From NCBI GenBank assembly GCA_029262175.1, contig JAJCZV010000069.1:1-51270 (forward strand): 51,270 nt of DNA, written 5' to 3'. The stretch is from Gemmatimonadota bacterium (GTDB lineage: Bacteria; Gemmatimonadota; Gemmatimonadetes; Palauibacterales; Palauibacteraceae). The notes under the pieces are model-generated. The model searched no databases and had not been told where the DNA came from. It saw nothing but the letters and a program-made list of their open reading frames with translations. Shown one piece after another: positions 42,030-51,270 of the stretch (its first letter is position 1; the number at the start of each line of letters is the position of its first letter). The translations under genes were made by a program, and so were the position numbers.

Positions 42030-42503
42030 GTGCCGCAAGCCACTCTGACAGATCTGCTGTCCCCGGACCGGATCAAGATCCCGCTTCTGTCGCGAGACAA
42101 GTCGGGTGTGATCGCCGAGCTGTCTGGCTTCCTGGCCGAGGTCTGCGGGGTAACGGACGAGGTGCGAGAGGAGATCCACCAGGCGGTCCTGGCGCGGGAG
42201 GCCGTCTTCAGCACCGGGATCGGGGGTGGGCTGGCCATTCCGCACGGTCGGAGCGATTCAATCCCACAATTGACGCTCGTGGCGGGTCGGGCGGCACAGC
42301 CGATCGATTTCGACGCGCTCGACGGCGAGCCGGTCCAGATCGTCCTGCTGCTGGTGGGGCCAGAGGCGGAATCGGATCAACACATCGTGGCTCTGAGTCG
42401 AATCGGTCGGTTGCTTCGGTCGGAAGCCGTACGAAAGGAACTGATCGCGGCGGAATCCTCCGAAGCGTTCTACGAGGTCTTGAAGAAAGCGGAGAAGTCT
42501 TGA
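42030..42503 (+). CDS. PTS sugar-type EIIA (fructose/PtsN class) domain protein
   Basis: 157 aa from GTG 42030. EIIA-2 fold: LTDLLSPDRIKIPLLSRDKS, ISTGIGGGLAIPHGR with phospho-acceptor H72, LLVGPEAESDQHIVALSRIG. Stand-alone EIIA of this class (PtsN-like) usually regulates nitrogen, potassium or stress responses rather than moving sugar; no EIIB/C here. Its stop overlaps the TTG start of aspS, an odd partner. No HPr or EI nearby in the window. Confidence 0.88.
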   Translation: MPQATLTDLLSPDRIKIPLLSRDKSGVIAELSGFLAEVCGVTDEVREEIHQAVLAREAVFSTGIGGGLAIPHGRSDSIPQLTLVAGRAAQPIDFDALDGEPVQIVLLLVGPEAESDQHIVALSRIGRLLRSEAVRKELIAAESSEAFYEVLKKAEKS

Positions 42504-44329
42504 GCATTAGCGAGCAGTCTGGACGACCGATTTCGATGTCCCGCGAGCCAGCCGCGCTTCAGACCGCCTATCGCGACGCCGCGTGCGGACAAGTCGACGC
42601 ATCGTGGGTCGACAAAGAAATGCAGATCATCGGGTGGGTGCACCGACGCCGAGACCTGGGTGGGCTGTTTTTCGTCGATGTTCGCGACCGGACCGGCTTG
42701 CTCCAACTTTCTTTTGGACCCGACTGGTCCACCTCGGACGCTCTCGGTCTCGTGGCCGAGCTCAACCCCGAAGATGTCATCCAGGCGCGTGGGGTGGTGG
42801 CGCTTCGCCCTGACCCGAATGCCGACATGCTCACCGGCGAGGTGGAACTGCGTGTGAGCGAACTCGAGCGCGTCTCCGTTTCAGATCCGCTACCCATCTT
42901 GGTCTACCAGCCACCGGAAGAGGACCTGCCCTCGGAGGAACTTCGACTCCAGCACCGCATCCTCGACCTTCGACGCCCCGAGATGCAGCACAACTTGCGG
43001 CTTCGTCACGCTGCGACGAATGCCATCCGCGCGTCGCTGAGCGAACAAGGCTTCTGCGAAATCGAGACGCCGCTTCTAACCCGTCAGACGCCCGAAGGCG
43101 CCCGCGATTACGTCGTTCCGAGCCGGGTCCACAAAGGCCAGTTCTACGCGCTCCCTCAGTCACCGCAACTCTACAAACAACTGCTCATGTGCGGCGGCTT
43201 CGATCGCTACTTCCAGATCGCGAAGTGTCTTCGCGATGAAGATCTCCGTGCCGACCGTCAACCAGAATTTACGCAGATCGATGTCGAGATGGCGTTCGTG
43301 CGTCAGGACGATGTGTTCAACGCCGCCGAGCAAATGTTCCAACGGATCTGGAAAGATTGCATGGATCGAGACCTGCCTGGCGCGTGGGAACGGCTACCGC
43401 ACGCGCAAGCCATGGAGCGCTTCGGAACGGACAAACCCGATCTTCGAATCCCATGGGAGATTCAGGACTTCACAGACGTGTTGACCGGGATCGGTTTTGG
43501 CATCTTCGATGCGACGAAATCGGCGGGCGGACGCGTTCGTGGTTTCGTCGTGAAGGGAGGGGCCTCGCTCTCACGTTCACGTGTGGACGCGTACAACGAA
43601 CTGGCGCAGGAAGCGGGGGCCAAGGGAGCACTGTGGCTCAAACGGTCTGAGGATGCGTGGTCGGGTCAGCCGTCGAAGGTGATCGGCGACGATGTCTCGG
43701 CGGAACTCGTGGCGCAGTTCGGGATCGAGCCCGGAGACCTCGTATTTCTCGTGGCGGGGGAGGATGATCTGACCTCTCGCGCGCTGGATTTGCTCCGGCG
43801 GACGGTGGCGCACGAACTCGATGCGGTTGCGACGGACGAAGAGCATTGGCTCTGGATCAGCGAGTTCCCGCTCTACCTGAAAGACGCGGAAACCGGTCTT
43901 CCCGTACCGGCGCAGCACGCGTTTACGATGCCGTCGAACCCGGATCCGGACCTCATTCGGGACGACCCACTCTCCGTGACGGCGGTAGCCTATGACATCG
44001 TCTACAACGGAATCGAGTTCGCAAGCGGAAGCATCCGGTGCCACCTTCCAGAGGTCCAGCGTGTCATTCTAGAGGCGACGGGACTCTCGCCGGAGGAAAT
44101 CGAAGCCCGGTTCGGGTTTCTGTTGGAAGCGTTTCGATATGGCGTCCCGCCCCACGGCGGGTACGCGGTGGGTCTGGATCGGGTGGTGGCCGTCATGGTG
44201 GGGGCGGCATCCTTACGCGACGTGATCGCGTTCCCGAAGACGTCCGCGGCGCGGGGATTGCTTGAACAATCCCCGTCAAACGTGGATCCTGCTGAGCTCA
44301 AGGAACTCGGAATCAGGGTAGATACCTAG
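42500..44329 (+). CDS. aspS: Aspartyl-tRNA synthetase
   Basis: 609 aa. Class II synthetase charging tRNA-Asp. N-terminal OB fold QIIGWVHRRRDLGGLFFVDV, then the catalytic core: LRLRHAATNAIRASLSEQG, ARDYVVPSRVHKGQFYALPQ, SPQLYKQLLMCGGFDRYFQI, FRDEDLRADRQPEFTQID-like motif 2, and YAVGLDRVVAVMVG motif 3. It includes the bacterial GAD insertion. Start TTG 42500 overlaps the PTS TGA and has GGAG 7 nt upstream; the first ATG, 42536, has no ribosome site. Both starts are in frame. Confidence 0.95.
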   Translation: MSISEQSGRPISMSREPAALQTAYRDAACGQVDASWVDKEMQIIGWVHRRRDLGGLFFVDVRDRTGLLQLSFGPDWSTSDALGLVAELNPEDVIQARGVVALRPDPNADMLTGEVELRVSELERVSVSDPLPILVYQPPEEDLPSEELRLQHRILDLRRPEMQHNLRLRHAATNAIRASLSEQGFCEIETPLLTRQTPEGARDYVVPSRVHKGQFYALPQSPQLYKQLLMCGGFDRYFQIAKCLRDEDLRADRQPEFTQIDVEMAFVRQDDVFNAAEQMFQRIWKDCMDRDLPGAWERLPHAQAMERFGTDKPDLRIPWEIQDFTDVLTGIGFGIFDATKSAGGRVRGFVVKGGASLSRSRVDAYNELAQEAGAKGALWLKRSEDAWSGQPSKVIGDDVSAELVAQFGIEPGDLVFLVAGEDDLTSRALDLLRRTVAHELDAVATDEEHWLWISEFPLYLKDAETGLPVPAQHAFTMPSNPDPDLIRDDPLSVTAVAYDIVYNGIEFASGSIRCHLPEVQRVILEATGLSPEEIEARFGFLLEAFRYGVPPHGGYAVGLDRVVAVMVGAASLRDVIAFPKTSAARGLLEQSPSNVDPAELKELGIRVDT

Positions 44330-44452
44330 TGACAGGGACGGCATTCGAGCCGGACAGGCAGCTGACATGAGTCGGAACTAGGGAGCGAACGAATTAGCGC
44401 GAAGCCGGAACAAGCCGCGAACGTCAGTGCGCCCGCCACGAAAGAGCGGCGC

Positions 44453-45390
<938 letters not shown>

Positions 45391-45394
<4 letters not shown>

Positions 45395-47823
45395 ATCCGT
45401 TTCTGAAGCTTCGAGATTCGTTGCGCCCCATCCATCGCCCGCCCGCCGGGGGGCTCCAGGACGCCTGGATTCACCACGGGTTCCGAGCCGGACTCGCTCT
45501 ATTGATCGCGCTGGCCGTGCCGTGGCTGTTCCCACGCGCCTCGCTCCCTGAGTTCGACGGGATCGTAGAGGGCGAGGTCGCGGATCAGTCCGTGGTCGCG
45601 GCGTTCGAATTCGACGTCCCCAAGGAGACGGGCCGATTACGCGCTCAACAACTCGAAGCCGAGAGCGCGGTCCGAGCCATCCTCGGTTACGATGAGAGCA
45701 AGGCCGACAGTTCGATCGTGCGGATCCGGGCTCTGTTCTCGCGACTGGACTCCGCGGTGACCGCCGTGCAGCGCCGGGCGGTGGAAGATGCGCCGGATCC
45801 CGACGAGCGGGACGCGTTTCTGCGAAACGGAATCAACGAGGTCGCCAGCGTCGGAATCGGAACCGATCTGACCGATGACCAGCTCGACTATCTGATGAAT
45901 CCGGGGCAACGAGACCGATTGCGAGGCGAGCTGGTCGCGGCCTTTGATGGCCCGCTTCGGGCCGGCGTGATCATGGGCGCCGATCTGGCCAACGTAGTCA
46001 CGCCCGATGTCGTCATCCGCGAACAGCAAGACGACGCCGTCGTGTCTCACGACGAGATCGAGCGCATGGAGGACTTTTACCTCGATGCTCAGGAGTCGGT
46101 GACCGGGCGACTGTCGCAGGTCGGCGCCGAGTTGTTCCGGGTGCTGCTCCTTCAGGCCGAACCGACGTTGATCCTGGATTCCGACGCGATTCGACAAGCT
46201 CGTGAGCAAGCCCGCAACGCGGTCCCGCGTTCGGTGGGCTTCGTGATGGCCGACGAGCGGATCGTCACCGCCAACGAGGTCGTGGGGGACTTGGAGATTC
46301 GGCGGCTCGAGGCCTACGAGTCCGAAGTCATCCGGCGGGGTCTCGCGGGCCGATCGATGGGGTTCTTGCGAGGGCTGGGTGTCGTCATGCTCGCCTCGTG
46401 TATTCTCGGGATCCTCGTGTTCGTCACGTACAAGTTTCGTCTCGATATTTATGAGGACCTTCGAAGTTTTACCGTGCTGCTGAGTCTCATTTTGATCGTG
46501 CTCGCGGTTTCCGGGGTCGTCGCCGATGTTGACGGAGCGCCCGCGCTCGTACCTGTCGCGTTCGCGGGTCTCTTGGCGGCGGCGCTTTTCGACAGCCTGT
46601 TGGGGTTGGTCGTCGTGGTGGTCATCGCCGGTGTGCTGCTGATCCAACCGGCGTTCACCGGACTCCCCGCGCCGTTGCTTGCGGTCGCGGCGGGAGTCAC
46701 GGCGGCGTTCGGAGTCGGAAGAGTGCGAACGCGTTCTCAAAGTTGGGTGTTGATCGCGCTCATCACCGGAGCGTACGCGGTGGCCGGCTTGAGCCTCAAC
46801 CTCACGGGTCACTACAACTGGTCAGAGTTCGGCACCACGACGCTGTTCGGTTTTAGTAACGCCATGATTTGCACGGCGGTCGCGATGGGTGCGGTCTTGC
46901 CGGCGCTCGAAGCGTTCACGGGGCGGACCACCGAGCAGTCGCTGCTGGAACTGGCGGATATGAACCGGCCGCTGCTGCGCCGTCTGTCACGCGAGGCGCC
47001 AGGCACGTACGCGCATTCGATCAACCTGGCCAATCTGGTCGAGGCGGCGTGCGACGCGATCGGAGCCGACGCCGTGCTCGGTCGAGTCGGGGCCTACTAC
47101 CACGACGTCGGAAAGCTCGAGCGGCCGCAGTACTTTATCGAGAACCAGCCCAAGGGTCTGAACCCTCACGACCGACTTCGACCGGTGCAGAGCGCGGAGA
47201 TCCTCCGCGCCCACGTGCGCGACGGTCTCCGGATGGCGGAAGAAGCGCGTTTGCCTGAAGTCGTCAAGGATTTCATCCGCGAGCATCACGGTACCCAGCA
47301 GATCCGATACTTCCTCCACCGGGCGCGGGAAGAAGAGGCGGAGACCGATCTCGATCCGAACGATTTCGTGTACCCCGGACCGAAAGCGCAGACCAAAGAG
47401 ACCGCGATCGCCATGCTCGGCGATGCCGTCGAGTCTGCGTCGCGAACGCTCGCCAGTCCGAGTCCCGAAGGGATCCGCGCCCTCATCGAGACGCTGGCCA
47501 ACGAACGGGTCGAGCACGGCGAGTTCGACGAGTGTGGACTCACCTTCCGTGATCTCCGGCGGGTGAAGCAGGAGTTCGCTCACGTCCTTACGGGCTTGTA
47601 TCACCACCGAATCGATTATCCTAAACCGACTGCGCCACCCCTGCCAGCCGACCCGGCGGGCGAGGCGGCTGCGAGCCAAGGCCTGGCCCCCGCCCCTCCG
47701 GAGCTATGGTCCGAGACACCCGTCGGGACGGACATAGGTGCCTCGGAACGCCGCCCACCGATCGCCCCCACGAGACAGCCAACGCCGATACACGAGGGGG
47801 GCGGGAGCCGTCGGCCGGATTGA
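45391..47823 (+). CDS. pgpH: 7TM-HD (PgpH/YqfF-type) cyclic-di-AMP phosphodiesterase
   Basis: 810 aa. An N-terminal helix (FRAGLALLIALAVPWLF) leads into an extracellular 7TMR-HDED part, several TM helices (GLGVVMLASCILGILVFVTY, LVVVVIAGVLLIQPAF and more) and the HD domain: H542 in YAHSINLANLVEAACDAIG, H571-D572 in AYYHDVGKLERPQYFIENQP. PgpH hydrolyses c-di-AMP in bacteria. The C-terminal ~90 residues are Pro-rich and low-complexity. Coupled by ATGA to phoH and by TTGA to ybeY. Confidence 0.93.
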
Positions 47824-48338
47824 CCCAACGCGCGGTTCTCATCAACGACACGACCGGCCAGGCGGGTCCCCATCCTGGCGGGGCGAAGTTTCAGCGTAGG
47901 ATCGAAGCGGCCGCGACCGCAGCGCTCGCCGGCGGGTTCAAGGGCGGTCCCGAGCTCGGCGATGTGGAGCTCTCGATCACGCTCGTCGAACCCGAGAAGA
48001 TGCAGACGCTGAACCGAGAGTACCACGGCGTCGACGCACCCACCGATGTTCTGACCTTTCATCTGGACGCGATGGTGCAGCCCGGGAACGGGCCCGACCC
48101 GGTCGCAAAAAATCTCCTCGGCGACCTCTACGTCTGTCCAGCCGTAGCCTCGAGCTCGGCTCGGCACCACGGCATCGAGGTCGCTGAGGAGGTCTTGCGG
48201 CTCGTGATTCACGGGGTTCTGCATCTCTTGGGACACACCCACCCAGAAGACGATTCGCGCTACGCGTCGGAGATGTTCAGGCTTCAGGAACGTGTGCTTC
48301 AGCGGCTACTCGACGAGGTCGGTCGCGCCGCGGAGTGA
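47820..48338 (+). CDS. ybeY: Endoribonuclease YbeY
   Basis: 172 aa from TTG 47820, which overlaps the PgpH stop (TTGA). Zn motif H131-GVL-H135-LLGHT-H141 (HGxLHLxGxxH), together with LNREYHGVDAPTDVLTFHLD, is diagnostic. YbeY matures the 16S rRNA 3' end and degrades defective 70S. The first ~30 residues (LTQRAVLINDTTGQAGPHPG) are a slightly long lead. A GGGAG stretch sits 13 nt before the TTG. Confidence 0.94.
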   Translation: MTQRAVLINDTTGQAGPHPGGAKFQRRIEAAATAALAGGFKGGPELGDVELSITLVEPEKMQTLNREYHGVDAPTDVLTFHLDAMVQPGNGPDPVAKNLLGDLYVCPAVASSSARHHGIEVAEEVLRLVIHGVLHLLGHTHPEDDSRYASEMFRLQERVLQRLLDEVGRAAE

Positions 48339-48426
48339 AGCCCCCATAGGTTAGGCGCTCCCGTTCCACCCAATTCTCACGCCGATGGCTGCACCTGTCG
48401 GCGGCTCTCCAGGGCCAAGAGCGCGC

Positions 48427-49782
48427 ATGTCCGAGACGTCGGAAAGACAACGTCACGAAGCGATCGTCGAGATCCGCCGGTTACTGGCCGTCGAAGCCGG
48501 CGACGAAATCGTCGTGTTGGTCGATCCCCTCCACGCGAGCGACCTGGCTGACGTCCTCGAAACCCTCGAGGAAGATGAGCGTCTTCGGCTACTCGAGCTG
48601 ATCCCGGCCGCTCAGGCGTCCGACGCACTCGCAGAGATGGAGGTCGATGAACATCCGGCCGAACTCCTGGCCCAGATGGAACCCGGGCGCATCGCCGAAC
48701 TGGTCGAGCAACTCGCCGACGACGATGCCGCGGATCTGATCGGCGACCTCGAGCCCGAAGACCGGGAGCGGGTGCTCGAATCCGTATCCGACCCCGACGA
48801 TATCCGAGAGCTTCTCGAGTACCCCGAGGATTCCGCCGGCGGCATCATGACGCGGGAACTCGTCTCGGTGAGGTCGAACGCCAACGCCAGTCAGGCGATC
48901 GCAGAAATTCGAGAACACGCCTCCGATCGCGGCGACTTTTATACCGTCTTCGTCACCGACGAACAGTCGCGCCTGAGAGGGATCGTCACGCTCCGCGATC
49001 TCATCCTGGCGTCCCCCTCCGCGGAACTGTCGGAGCTGTGGAACGATCCGGTCGCGGTCGTTCCGGTCAACATGGATCAAGAAGAAGTCGGACGAATTCT
49101 CTCAAAATACAATCTCGCGTCGATCGGCGTCGTTTCCGCCGACGGTCGGCTGGTGGGTCGGATTACGTTCGATGACGTGATCGACGTGGTCGAAGCGGAG
49201 AGCACAGAAGACATCTTGCGCTTCGCCTCCGTATCGGACGAAGAAGAGCTACGTGGCACCACGATGGGAGCCATCCGCAGCCGGCTCCCTTGGCTGGCGG
49301 TCAATACGCTTACGCTATCTGCGGCGGCGATGGTGGTGTGGGCGTATCGGGACACCATCGAGCAGTTGGCGATTCTTGCCGCCGTGATGCCGGTCATTGC
49401 GGGGCTCGGTGGAAACGCCGGCACGCAGGCCCTCGCGGTCACGATTCGGCGGATCGCGACCGCCGAAGAGACGGCCGACGAACGCTGGTCGGCCGTTGGT
49501 AAAGAGCTCGTCGTAGGGGTGGTCAATGGGCTTGTGATCGGCTTGCTCGTCGCGATGATCGCCGTGCTCCTACCCGACACCGAACCGTTGTTTGGCGCCG
49601 TCGTCATGGTCGCCATGTGGGCCAATCTGATTGTCGCTTCTACGCTCGGGGCCTTCTTTCCTATCGTGCTGGAACGGTTTGGAATCGATCCGGCGGCGGC
49701 CTCCTCGGTGTTCGTGACGACCTTTACCGATCTGTTCGGGTTTCTACTCCTCCTTGGCCTGGCGACGAAGTTTCTGCTATGA
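48427..49782 (+). CDS. mgtE: Magnesium transporter MgtE
   Basis: 451 aa from ATG 48427 (GCCAAGAG region upstream); ATG 48385 would add 14 residues. Domains in order: N-domain of acidic superhelix repeats (LEEDERLRLLELIPAAQASD, DDDAADLIGDLEPEDRERVL), CBS pair (YTVFVTDEQSRLRGIVTLRD, SIGVVSADGRLVGRITFDDV), a linker helix and five TM helices with VMPVIAGLGGNAGTQALAV, the pore signature. Gated by cytoplasmic Mg2+ sensed on the N and CBS domains. No Mg riboswitch was found upstream (gap <90 bp). Its stop overlaps meaB (ATGA). Confidence 0.95.
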   Translation: MSETSERQRHEAIVEIRRLLAVEAGDEIVVLVDPLHASDLADVLETLEEDERLRLLELIPAAQASDALAEMEVDEHPAELLAQMEPGRIAELVEQLADDDAADLIGDLEPEDRERVLESVSDPDDIRELLEYPEDSAGGIMTRELVSVRSNANASQAIAEIREHASDRGDFYTVFVTDEQSRLRGIVTLRDLILASPSAELSELWNDPVAVVPVNMDQEEVGRILSKYNLASIGVVSADGRLVGRITFDDVIDVVEAESTEDILRFASVSDEEELRGTTMGAIRSRLPWLAVNTLTLSAAAMVVWAYRDTIEQLAILAAVMPVIAGLGGNAGTQALAVTIRRIATAEETADERWSAVGKELVVGVVNGLVIGLLVAMIAVLLPDTEPLFGAVVMVAMWANLIVASTLGAFFPIVLERFGIDPAAASSVFVTTFTDLFGFLLLLGLATKFLL

Positions 49783-50750
49783 GCCGAACGTTGATGGTCG
49801 ACGCTCTCGCCGCCCGCATTGCCGCAGGCGATCCGCTTGGACTCGCGCGCGGCATCTCGCATGTCGAGAACGAAACCGAGGGTTTCGAGGCGCTCTTAGA
49901 ACGGCTCGACGGGCGAGTCGGGCGTGCGCGCCGAGTCGGGATCACGGGTCCGCCTGGCGCCGGTAAGTCGACGTTGACGGCGGGCCTCACCCGTCACTGG
50001 CTCGACGCGGGACTTCGCGTCGGCATCATCGCGGTCGACCCCACGAGCCCGTTCACTGGTGGGGCGCTTCTCGGCGACCGCATCCGGATGAACGAACTCG
50101 CGACCGAGGAAGGTGTCTTCATCCGGTCGATGGCGAGCCGGGGGTCGTTGGGCGGTCTGGCGACCGCGACCCGGGAAGCGGCGGACCTGATGGACGCTGC
50201 GGGGTATGACCGCGTGATCCTCGAGACGCTGGGCGTGGGTCAGTCCGAACTCGACATCGTGTCGTCGGCCGACACGACGGCCGTGGTCCTCGTGCCGGAG
50301 TCGGGCGACGGGATCCAGGCCATGAAGGCCGGTTTGATGGAGGTGGCTGATCTCTTTGTGGTCAACAAGGCCGATCGGCCCGGCGCCGATCGCCTCGAGA
50401 AGGAGATCTCCATCATGATGTCGATTCGAAAGGGCAACGCGCGGTCGACCGATGACACCGCATGGACGATTCCGATCCTCCAAACCACCGCTTCGGAGGA
50501 GAAGGGAATCGATGCCTTCGCCGAGCAGCTCGACGCGCACTTCGAGTGGCTCGAGAGAACGAACCGTCTCGAGAAACGTCGCTCCGCTCGTCGGCTGGGC
50601 CGGGCCAAGGCCGTCTTGATCCGCCGCGCCCAACGCGACGCGGAACGGATTTGGCAGAAAGAGAAGCCCGAAGGCCTAGCCGGAGACTCGCCTTACGGCC
50701 TGGCGCGGGCGCTTCACGAGAAGCTCCGGGCCGAGGCCCGAGATGCGTGA
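49779..50750 (+). CDS. meaB: MeaB/ArgK-type GTPase chaperone of methylmalonyl-CoA mutase
   Basis: 323 aa. Walker A G57-PPGAGKS-T65 (ITGPPGAGKSTLT), switch-type VDPTSPFTGGALLGDRIRMN, ILETLGVGQSE, and NKAD base motif (VVNKADRPG). MeaB loads and protects adenosylcobalamin on methylmalonyl-CoA mutase, whose large subunit starts 70 bp downstream. ATG 49779 overlaps the mgtE stop. The C-terminus (LHEKLRAEARD) is helical and Glu/Arg-rich. Confidence 0.95.
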   Translation: MSRTLMVDALAARIAAGDPLGLARGISHVENETEGFEALLERLDGRVGRARRVGITGPPGAGKSTLTAGLTRHWLDAGLRVGIIAVDPTSPFTGGALLGDRIRMNELATEEGVFIRSMASRGSLGGLATATREAADLMDAAGYDRVILETLGVGQSELDIVSSADTTAVVLVPESGDGIQAMKAGLMEVADLFVVNKADRPGADRLEKEISIMMSIRKGNARSTDDTAWTIPILQTTASEEKGIDAFAEQLDAHFEWLERTNRLEKRRSARRLGRAKAVLIRRAQRDAERIWQKEKPEGLAGDSPYGLARALHEKLRAEARDA

Positions 50751-50820
50751 CCGTACCCGACCGTGGAGCTGGTCGGTATCTTGATTGGCGCATCGCACTG
50801 ATCTTGGAGAACGCCTGAAT

Positions 50821-51270
50821 ATGAGCGACCTGATGGACCGCACCGAACGAAATACGCTGAGCGATCAGCTCGAGTTGTGGGAGGCCGTGGTCAACGCCAC
50901 GCCGACCCGCGACGATACCACCTTCCGCAGCATCTCCGGGCGCGAGATCAATCCGCTCTACACGCCGCTCGACACGGGCGACAACGCCTACCTCGACGAC
51001 ATCGGAGTGCCCGGCGAGTTTCCGTATACACGCGGCCCCTATCATTCGATGTACCGCACCAGGCTCTGGACGATGCGTCTGTTCTCGGGCTTCGCCACGG
51101 CGAACGAAACCAACGAACGCTACAAGTACCTCCTCGAGCGCGGACAAACCGGTCTCTCCGTCGCGTTCGACTTCCCGACGCTGATGGGGTTTGACTCCGA
51201 CGACCCGCGCTCAGAGGGCGAAGTAGGGAAGTGCGGCGTCGCGATCTCGAGCTTGGCCGACATGGAAACC
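50821..51270 (+). CDS. Methylmalonyl-CoA mutase large subunit, N-terminal part
   Basis: 150 codons to the right edge, no stop; the gene continues outside. [20 protein letters not shown] followed by [20 protein letters not shown] is the highly conserved substrate-binding start of methylmalonyl-CoA (and related isobutyryl-CoA) mutases, and [20 protein letters not shown] follows. B12-dependent rearrangement of methylmalonyl-CoA to succinyl-CoA. The start context has no strong ribosome site. Adjacent meaB supports the assignment; whether the subunit is one- or two-gene type cannot be seen. Confidence 0.92.
   Translation, partial: MSDLMDRTERNTLSDQLELWEAVVNATPTRDDTTFRSISGREINPLYTPLDTGDNAYLDDIGVPGEFPYTRGPYHSMYRTRLWTMRLFSGFATANETNERYKYLLERGQTGLSVAFDFPTLMGFDSDDPRSEGEVGKCGVAISSLADMET

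Noticed and set aside
45637..46812. 391-codon minus frame opposite pgpH
   Set aside because: Repetitive Arg/Asp/His text, shadow of a well-defined 7TM-HD gene.

Overview
The window is GC-rich and densely coded, with short intergenic gaps. Secreted and lipoprotein hydrolases, Tat-type signals, TonB and outer-membrane-type proteins point to a diderm heterotroph. The secreted amidohydrolase, S9 peptidase and choice-of-anchor-B set, together with MeaB next to methylmalonyl-CoA mutase and the PhoH-PgpH-YbeY block, most resembles an uncultivated Gemmatimonadota-like bacterium. That placement is an inference from gene content; there is no rRNA in the window. No CRISPR array, prophage, insertion sequence or tRNA was seen.

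Layout. 1-3400 (minus): an overlapping operon Sel1-repeat protein -> gamma-glutamylcyclotransferase-like protein -> membrane-anchored TPR protein (runs off the left edge), preceded by a charged lipoprotein. 3500-9400: small metabolic and secreted genes (D-cysteine desulfhydrase family, exported PLP aminotransferase, VOC proteins, DUF1801, NTF2-like). 9400-12050 (minus): a neurotransmitter:sodium-symporter-type transporter, a 35-aa membrane accessory peptide and an FGE-fold protein without cysteines. 12300-18400: a lipoprotein with a metzincin-like zinc motif, TonB-family protein, Tat lipoprotein of the beta-lactamase fold, esterase with a TPR tail and an outer-membrane-like protein. 18550-22040: lexA divergent from trpC-trpF-trpB. 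22090-26450: DinB, a membrane alkaline-phosphatase-superfamily protein, an AhpD-like protein with an in-frame TGA, DUF2277 and a Bax-inhibitor-1 protein. 26550-37890: two overlapping secreted amidohydrolases (one degenerate), an S9 peptidase, trpA (about 9.7 kb from trpB), a beta-propeller protein, an Fe-S/CDGSH protein and a TerB-like/acyl-CoA oxidase fusion. 37890-51270: housekeeping genes (rqcH, yqeK, LytR_C, rlmN, PTS IIA, aspS, phoH, pgpH, ybeY, mgtE, meaB and the start of methylmalonyl-CoA mutase).

The strongest hidden feature is at 24728-25267. One AhpD-like reading frame is interrupted only by a TGA exactly where the second cysteine of the CxxC active site belongs. A perfect 7-bp hairpin with a GGG loop begins 10 nt after the TGA. 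This reads as a selenoprotein with a bacterial SECIS, and ordinary gene calling would split it in two.

Genes are often translationally coupled. Besides ATGA overlaps there are repeated TTGA or GTGA stop/start overlaps (GGCT-like, TPR, trpF, aspS, ybeY), which set several start sites. Functional groupings: tryptophan synthesis (trpCFB plus distant trpA), extracellular peptide and amide breakdown (amidohydrolases, S9 peptidase, metzincin, esterase, beta-lactamase-fold protein) with a sodium-coupled amino-acid-type importer, and propionyl/methylmalonyl-CoA metabolism (meaB, mutase).
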